NCBI RefSeq assembly: GCF_015706575.1
Contig: NW_024037053.1
Location: 682,001 to 746,000 of the forward strand
Reading direction: 5' to 3'
DNA from: Patiria miniata
Taxonomy: Eukaryota; Echinodermata; Asteroidea; Valvatida; Asterinidae
DNA length: 64,000 bases
Shown here: positions 57,880 through 64,000 of the stretch, piece by piece
Numbering within the stretch: the first letter of the stretch is position 1
How the letters are laid out: every line of letters starts with the position of its first letter
The notes under the pieces: model-generated
The model's database searches: none
Told to the model about the DNA's origin: nothing
What the model saw: the letters and a program-made list of their open reading frames with translations, nothing else
Translations under genes and position numbers: made by a program

Positions 57880-58400
57880 ATCATGTCCATATCCAACCGA
57901 AGTCGGATTTAATTATGCAAAAATAAAACACTCTTTGTGGAGACGATAACTCCAGAAAAACACATTGCATTGAATTAAAATTTCGTCTGACGATTGGTCG
58001 TGATATATGAAACACGACGAATGAAAATGGACTTGAACCGTTGAAGAAAAATGAAGTATGCTTACAGAAAATACAGCGTATTATTCGCGAAAAATTCAAT
58101 CCAAACACAAGTCAATTTTAATTGAACAAACATAAAACACTCTTTGTGGACACGATAACTCCAGAAAAACACATTGCATTGTCTTGAAATTTTGTCCAAA
58201 GTTTGTTCATGATATATGAAACAAAAACTTAGAAAATTGACGGGAACCGTTGAGTACAAAATGAAATATAATTACAGAAAATGCAGTGTTAGTTCAATCC
58301 AAACACGTACATTATTGCATTGAATTGAAATTTCGTTCAATTCGTCGTGATATTTAACACTCACAAAATTAAATTCGACGGGAAACCACGTAGGAAAATC
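57880..58400. repeat. Diverged ~200-bp tandem repeat
   Basis: AAAACACTCTTTGTGGAGAC / …GACAC at ~57925 and ~58133 are each followed by GATAACTCCAGAAAAACACA, then GTGATATATGAAACA or ATGATATATGAAACA. A third partial unit (TTACAGAAAATGCAGTG … GTCGTGATATTTAACA) follows. Three units in total. Confidence 0.75.
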
Positions 58401-58742
58401 GTAATTTCTACCCCCCAAAAAACTGTTCAAAAATTACAAAAAAGTGTCATTATATTGAGAGAAGTCTGCTTTCGGTTGAAAATGTCGTTTTTGAGTAATA
58501 AGAAACACTCTTGACTCTCATTTGATCGAAACAAAACAGGGGCCCTACAGGCTACACGATCGCCATGATATTAATGAGATATTAGACAATAAAAGTTTAC
58601 ACCGTCAGTTGAAGTTGAGTCTGCATGGAGAGTCCCACATTTTTGGACTTGGTTCAACTAATAAGATTATCTTCTTAATCTCGATCACGATTTGCTTCAT
58701 TTATGTAATAAAAGTGCCCTTTCTGTGTTCTTGTTTTTAATA

Positions 58743-58811
58743 GAAATTGATGACGTGAGCAGAGAAGCAGCCAGTGAGGCTGCAGACCTAGTACGGGAAG
58801 ATGATGTGTGA
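58743..58811 (+). CDS. Possible terminal exon of an unrecognised gene
   Basis: After an acceptor TTCTTGTTTTTAATAG a phase-1 frame reads (x)IDDVSREAASEAADLVREDDV and stops at TGA 58809-58811. Downstream is GC-rich, UTR-like DNA with AATAAA at 59045-59050. No upstream exon that joins in phase was identified and I do not recognise the protein. In the same frame, beyond three stops, TQLSQTLNRYDKEEILD looks coding-like, so a decayed gene is an alternative. Confidence 0.3.
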   Translation, partial: EIDDVSREAASEAADLVREDDV

Positions 58812-59044
58812 CATTAACTTCGGCAGGAGGATGCTGCCGAGCTGTGGGGGTTTGTACGCTCCTTGCTGCTGCTGTGGCATCCAGACTGACTCCTGGAGAA
58901 ATGCAATCAGCAGGTTAGTGGAGAGAGACGGGGCCCGGATCATAGAGAGGGCATCACCCAGCTATCACAGACACTGAACAGATACGATAAGGAGGAGATC
59001 CTAGATTAGCGATCCTGGACGGGACTTGGACTGATCCTGCCTTT

Positions 59045-59050
59045 AATAAA
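59045..59050 (+). terminator. Possible poly(A) signal
   Basis: AATAAA in CCTTTAATAAACTTCC, about 235 bases after the stop of the candidate exon at 58743-58811. This is the best-placed signal of its kind in this region. Confidence 0.4.
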
Positions 59051-59959
59051 CTTCCTTGAAGTTTAGACTGTTTTGCATGTTCAGTAACCATCTGTGGTAT
59101 CTCTATGTGGTTTGGGATATTGACTGAAATCTTGTGCTCTCTGTAATTACTTGTACAAGTTTTGTAATTATTGTTTAAGGCAGTAAACAGTCATTGAATG
59201 ATGCAAGGTTGGGTGTGGATGCATGGTACCCTTCGATCGATGAAAAAAAGCATCAGCATCTCACGAGGATATAGAGTCTGAGAAGATTCATAGCAGTGTT
59301 GTCTTCATGACCTTTGACATCATGCATCCTCTCCTGCACATCCTAGGGTCAATGTTGTGCCACTTTATTTCAAGTGACTTGTATTCCAATATTTTCTACA
59401 AACCCGATTTCGTAAGACAGAAATGTCTTGAGTTTAATAGGGTTGCTTTAATGCCTAAACAAAATAACTAGCCTTATCGGGTTTTTTTAAAACAACAGTT
59501 CAAAAATCGTCAACTTTTGCATTTTTGCCTTTTGCAATTTTTGTTCCATGCAGTACTGATTCCATGTATTCAACAGTTTGGCTCTACATGTGCTGGTATA
59601 TATATATATATTTGGCATGAAGCATGAAGCATTAAACATTTTGAGTTTTCCATTACCAAAAAAATTAATATCTTTAGCTTCTTATCAAAGCATCATCCCA
59701 ATTGTAAAATCAGTGATTAACTCGTTGTTAATTAAATATTTATATAGAATTTTCCAGTCGAAAAGAATTAAAATGACAAATGCTTTGGAACTTTCTTGAA
59801 ATTGTTGCTTCTTTTAAGATAGTATAACCCCCTCCCCAACAAACAAAAACCCAATTACATGTATATTGAAAAGGAATTGAAAAATGAAACCTGAAATATG
59901 AGGGTTGTTATTTAAGAATATTCAAATTCAACCAAAAATTCAAATACGTTTTAGACGCA
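59051..59959. other. AT-rich stretch before the giant foldback
   Basis: No gene recognised. A (TA)n microsatellite lies at ~59597-59611. Confidence 0.5.
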
Positions 59960-61056
59960 TTCAAATATTTACTGTGGTTTGGGGGAAGGCAAAAATAAAA
60001 AACAACGAGGGTGGGATTCGAACTTGAGTCGCCGGATAGCGAATCCTACGCCGGTCCACAAAAACGCAAACGCATTCAATAGTTTAGGGTGTTCTGCTTA
60101 ATTATAACTGTAAGACAGGCTTTTTGCGGCTTTTCACGTTGACGCCCATGCACGCTTAGACGTAACACACAGTCTGACCACAGTAATAACTCCTTTGATT
60201 TTAGTTGTAGCTGTTTGGGTTGATCCAAATTTGATTGAAAAGGTGTAAAAGGATATAAATTTAACCCAAATCGTGAAATTCTATGAAATAAAACCGGCAC
60301 AATCCTTGGTTTCTGCACGAAACACACGTGTTCAACGGATGCAGGGAAGCCTAGTTCTTTTGTTAATTTCCTTTGTTGAATCTTGCGTTAACAATAAAAT
60401 GTTTCCATTGAGGCGAAAGGATTAAACGCCGCGATCTTTTTTCACGCTTGAGTGCATCTGAATGGGGAATATTGAAGCGGAAAATCGTGAATTACAGCAC
60501 TAATACAGCATTTTATCCCGCATAATGATACTTTTTGAAGAGGAAATTACATACTGAAAACAACTATAGTTTCAAAATGCAAAAATGCGCCGTATTTAAA
60601 AAGTCGAGGTAAAATTTTTGGAAAAATTTTGCCAAAACTTTCTTTCTTCCAACGTAGGTGGCGCTATATATATTTCATTAGCTATAGCGTGTGTGTACGG
60701 CAGTTGGGAGGGTATTGGTCATGTTGGTGGTGGGGTTGGCTTGATTTTGTATACATTAATGATTTTAAATCATAAATGTAAACAAATCACTGATTTATAT
60801 ACCTTTTTAAAAATATGTCCCGAAGGACGAGTCCAAATATATTTTGCGTGCTTCCCCCCCCCCCCCCCCCCCGCTCGGCTTACGGGCTGTCAGTACAATC
60901 AATTTAAATCTAAATCGTTAATGAAGTAGACCCTATACCTGTTTTGCTACAATAATATGATGTTTTCTATAGGGTTAGACTCCTTTCGAATCCCATTCCC
61001 ATGCCTGAAAAAAATCCTGCCTCCCCCTAGCTGCCTCTTGCTTCATGCCTTGGCCC

Positions 61057-61195
61057 TTGGCTAAATTATAAATAAGCCTTTGGACACGGACGGAAGGAAT
61101 ACACGCCTGTTTTGTTCCGCTAAAGTTGACTTATATCTGGATTGCATTTTTCTTGCTGACCTCACTCTATTGTTTAAGTTCTATACCCATTCAAC
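61057..61195 (+). repeat. Direct repeat flanking the array, left copy
   Basis: TTGGCTAAATTATAAATAAG … CGCCTGTTTTGTTCC … CTAAAGTTGACTT … CCCATTCAAC. It recurs in the same orientation at 61812-61936 on the other side of the palindromic array. Confidence 0.85.
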
Positions 61196-61196
61196 A

Positions 61197-61805
61197 AGGT
61201 CGCCCCTAGCGGAAGTTCCTCTGGGGGCGATCAATATCGGTCGCCCCCAGCGGTATACCGCTAGGGGCGACAATAACGGTCGCCCCCAGCCGTACAAACA
61301 TTAATATATACCGCTAGGGGCGACAATAGTAGTCGCCCCCAGCGGTACGCGCGTTAATATATACCGCTAGAGGCGACAAAGGGCGCCCCCAGCGGTACAA
61401 GCGTTATACCGCTAGGGGCGACAATAGTGGTCGCCCCCAGCGGTACGCGCGTTAATATATACCGCTAGGGGCGACAAGAAAGGTCGCCCCTAGCGGAAGT
61501 TCCTCTGGGGGCGATCAATATCGGTCGCCCCCAGCGGTATACCGCTAGGGGCGACAATAACGGTCGCCCCCAGCCGTACAAGCATTAATATATACCGCTA
61601 TGGGCGACAATATCGGTCGCCCCCAGCGGTATACCGCTAGGGGCGACAATATAGTGGTCGCCTCCAGCGGTACGCGCGTTAATATATACCGCTAGAGGCG
61701 ACAAAGGGCGCCCACAGCGGTACAAGCGTTATACCGCTAGGGGCGACAATAGTGGTCGCCTCTAGCGGAATTTCTTGTAGGGGCGACCGTTATTGGTCGC
61801 CCCTA
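61197..61805. repeat. Palindromic higher-order tandem array
   Basis: Built of TACCGCTAGGGGCGAC and GTCGCCCCCAGCGGTA arms separated by short AATA/GTGG spacers, forming roughly a dozen hairpin units. A higher-order unit of 284 bases starts at 61197 and again at 61481 (AGGTCGCCCCTAGCGGAAGT). It is strongly GC-rich against its AT-rich flanks. Confidence 0.92.
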
Positions 61806-61811
61806 GCCCAA

Positions 61812-61936
61812 TTGGCTAAATTATAAATAAGCCTTTGTATACGCGCCTGTTTTGTTCCCTTAAAGTTGACTTCTATTCGGATCGCATTTTCTCGCTGACC
61901 TCATGCTATTGTTTTAGTTGAAGACCCATTCAACTT
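61812..61936 (+). repeat. Direct repeat flanking the array, right copy
   Basis: TTGGCTAAATTATAAATAAG … CGCCTGTTTTGTTCC … TTAAAGTTGACTT … CCCATTCAAC; same order as 61057-61195 with small deletions. Confidence 0.85.
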
Positions 61937-62639
61937 ATTCTTAAGTTTTCTTTATTAAATATGCTTGGAAATAAGATCAGGCGGCTAGCACGCACTGAGA
62001 AATAAAATCATATATAGCGCCATGGCGCTAACCAACGGCACATGCGAGAATGAAATATATATAGCGCCACCTACGTTGGAAAGAGGAAAGTTTTGGCCAA
62101 ATTTTTCCAAAAATTTTACCTCGACTTTTTAAATACGGCGAATTTTTGCATTTTGAAACTATAGTTGTTTTCAGTATGTAATTTCCTCTTCAAAAAGTAT
62201 CATTATGTGGGATAAAACGCTTCCTAAGTGCTGTAATTCGTGATTTTCCGCTTCAATATTCCCCATTCAGAGGCACTCGAGCGTGAAAAAAGATCGCGGC
62301 GTTTAATCCTTTCGCCTCAATGGAAACATTTTATTGTTAACGCGAGATTCAACAAAGGAAATTAACAAAGGAAATAGACTCCCTTGCATCCGTTGAACAC
62401 GCGTGTTTCGTGCTGAAAATAAGGATTGTACCAGTTGTAGTTAAGGGAATTTCACGATTTTAGTTCAGTTTACACCCTTTACCCTTTTTCAATCGAATTT
62501 CGATCAACTCAAACAGCTTCACCCAAAATCAAACGAGTGATTTACATCGTCAGACTGCGTATTACGTCTAAGCGTGCATGGGCGTCAACCTGAAAAGCCA
62601 CGATAAGTCTATCTGACAGTTATAATTAAAAGGTGAAAC

Positions 62640-62724
62640 CTAGTAACTGAACGTCCGTATGCTCTAGTGGACCGGCGTAGGACTCCCAATCAGGAGACCC
62701 AGGTTCGAATCCCACCCTTGTTTA
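62640..62724 (+). repeat. tRNA-like sequence in right arm of the foldback
   Basis: GTATGCTCTAGTGGACCGGC (box A-like) and CAGGTTCGAATCCCACCC (box B) with ~30 bases between. The anticodon stem is imperfect, so it is not a convincing tRNA gene. The left arm carries its inverted, more diverged partner at ~60005-60060. Confidence 0.55.
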
Positions 62725-63189
62725 TTTTTGCCTCCCAAACATAAATTTACTTCTTTGAAAAATTTAAAGTTGTTCTGAGAATCAAATATATTTAAAATAT
62801 TAATACTGACAAATAATGTATAGCCTGAGGCCTAATTTATATTATTTTTTTTAAATGTAATTTATTCCTCAATGTTTGGATCAAGAAATTGAAAACTAAA
62901 GGAGAGGCAAGTTTGGCAAATAACAATTAAACACAGTGTTTTCTGCAAAGTATTTAAACTTTTTAATTAAAAGTGTTGTTTAAAACAACGACCAAACAGT
63001 AGACAATAACTCAGGACAACAGGCATTTCTTGAGTTATCTCCACAACGAGCAGTGTTTTTTTTTTTATTTCATTAAAGTCTCCATCAAACACTCTATTGT
63101 TTTGGTTGTATTAAATTTATTGTTACATATTTGCTGTTGGAAATTAAAAAGCTTGCTTCCAACTTAAACAATTAACAGACAACATTTCG

Positions 63190-63395
63190 GAAAGATTGTT
63201 GCAACCTGACGCTGCTTTTTTTCTTCATATATCATCTCAATGAAGGTCATTCATTGCAAAAATGATGATAAGACATGAATCTGGGACTGAGAAACATTTC
63301 CAATTTTGTTAGGAAAAACTTAGAAAGTTTTCTTGACTCTTTATAGACTTTGTACACAACTGCTGAAGCGGCGTCAGGTTGCAACATTCTTTGCA
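63190..63395. mobile_element. ~200-bp TIR element, copy 2
   Basis: Ends TTGTTGCAACCTGACGC and, inverted, GCGTCAGGTTGCAACA. AAGGTCATTCATTGCAAAAA and GACTTTGTACACAA are shared with copy 1. Confidence 0.85.
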
Positions 63396-63623
63396 ATTTA
63401 CTAGTTCATATTTGCTGTTGGAAATTAAGAAGCTTGCTTCAAACATAGCAAGCAATTAACGGACAAAATTTCAAATCAATGGACCATTTTTTCCAAAGCA
63501 TGTTGATCAGAAGGGTGTAATTTGCCAGGATTGAGTGTTGGAACTTTTGAAGTAGTACAGTACATCACAAGTTCTTGCCGTGACGTCACAGCTTCATGTT
63601 TGTATTCACTTGAGTCTTGAGTA

Positions 63624-63935
63624 CAAGGGCGGATCCAGGGGGGGGCCAAAGGGGGCCATGGCCCCCCCAAAACGAAACCAATTTTTTTTTTTTTTATGTG
63701 ACATCGCAATAAAGGCAGGCAATGAGTACACCACCATCTTTTCCTCAAAAAAAACATTGGTTAAAGTGGTCAGAAATTGCCTCAGATCGCACCACAGAGC
63801 ATCTAGAATCCAAAAAATTTTCGGGGCCCTTAAGCAGGCCCCGAACCCCACGCCGAAATTTTTTTGACCCACTTTTGGGGGGGACCCAAATTTTTTTTGG
63901 CCCCCCCCCCAAATTGTGTTCTGGATCCGCCCTTG
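63624..63935. mobile_element. CAAGGGCGGATCC element, copy 2 (inverted)
   Basis: 312 bp, same family as 45456-45772 in opposite orientation. It is flanked by a perfect 8-bp duplication CTTGAGTA (63616-63623 and 63936-63943). Interior words shared with copy 1: GTGGTCAGAAATTGCCTCAG, CACCACAGAGCATCTAGAAT (inverted in copy 1). Confidence 0.92.
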
Positions 63936-64000
63936 CTTGAGTATAGACTTGCCTTTAGTAAACACATAAGTTTAAGGAGTGTGCAATGGTAAGAATAATT

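Larger units (their letters stand above)
59960..62762. mobile_element. ~2.8-kb giant inverted repeat
   Basis: The left arm ~59960-60681 is inverted as ~62048-62762. Landmarks read in the left and, as reverse complement, the right: AAAAATAAA, GGGTGGGATTCGAAC, CCTACGCCGGTCCA, GACGCCCATGCACGCTTAGA, GAGGCGAAAGGATTAAACGC and GGTGGCGCTATATATATTTC. Both arms carry a tRNA-like B box (GGTTCGAATCCCACCCTT on the plus strand at 62702). The centre is ~1.37 kb and holds the array at 61197-61805. No open frame resembling a transposase was found. No target duplication was identified. Confidence 0.82.

Noticed and set aside
61197..61805. CRISPR array
   Set aside because: The units are palindromic and near-contiguous, with no unique spacers, in an intron-bearing animal genome.

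Overview
This is a window of animal nuclear DNA: short exons separated by introns with GT–AG borders, and wide AT-rich non-coding stretches packed with tRNA-derived SINEs and short terminal-inverted-repeat (TIR) elements. The three recognisable proteins and the repeat types fit a marine invertebrate deuterostome (an echinoderm or hemichordate is my guess). The sequence alone does not fix the species.

Three protein genes can be supported. (1) A KIF19-type kinesin-8 on the + strand, 11525-33850. Seventeen exons keep one continuous reading frame of 993 residues plus stop. The first ~75-80 residues of the motor domain were not recognised and either lie upstream or are hidden in short exons. (2) A SANS (USH1G)/ANKS4B-type ankyrin-SAM scaffold on the - strand, two exons at 48512-48352 and 43736-42587, 436 residues, ending in a PDZ-binding DTHL. 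(3) Cytochrome c oxidase subunit VIb (COX6B) on the + strand, 52600-52800 and 54561-54614, 84 residues, with a possible 5' non-coding exon near 49.7 kb. KIF19 and SANS are convergent; SANS and COX6B are divergent. KIF19 and USH1G are also near each other on human chromosome 17q25, so this may be an old linkage. A weak candidate terminal exon of a further gene lies at 58743-58811.

Layout. 1-11.5 kb: no recognised gene; several TIR elements, one nested inside another, and a SINE. 11.5-33.9 kb: KIF19 exons, with introns holding SINEs, foldback elements, TTAA-flanked elements, a decayed non-LTR retrotransposon fragment, and a ~147-bp tandem array made from the 3' half of a KIF19 exon plus the start of its intron. 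34-42.5 kb: intergenic, element-rich. 42.6-48.5 kb: SANS, whose 4.6-kb intron holds an element inserted into the TIR of another. 48.5-54.6 kb: divergent spacer and COX6B, including a 744-bp long foldback with a 9-bp target duplication. 55-64 kb: further TIR elements and a ~2.8-kb giant inverted repeat. Its arms carry tRNA-like motifs and its centre is a palindromic higher-order tandem array of GGGGCGAC/GTCGCCCC units. That structure is the most unusual object in the window.

The genes are not a pathway. KIF19 trims microtubules at cilium tips, SANS organises actin-based protrusions and ciliary-base transport in sensory cells, and COX6B is a general mitochondrial subunit. All element boundaries were read by eye and are approximate unless a target-site duplication is stated.
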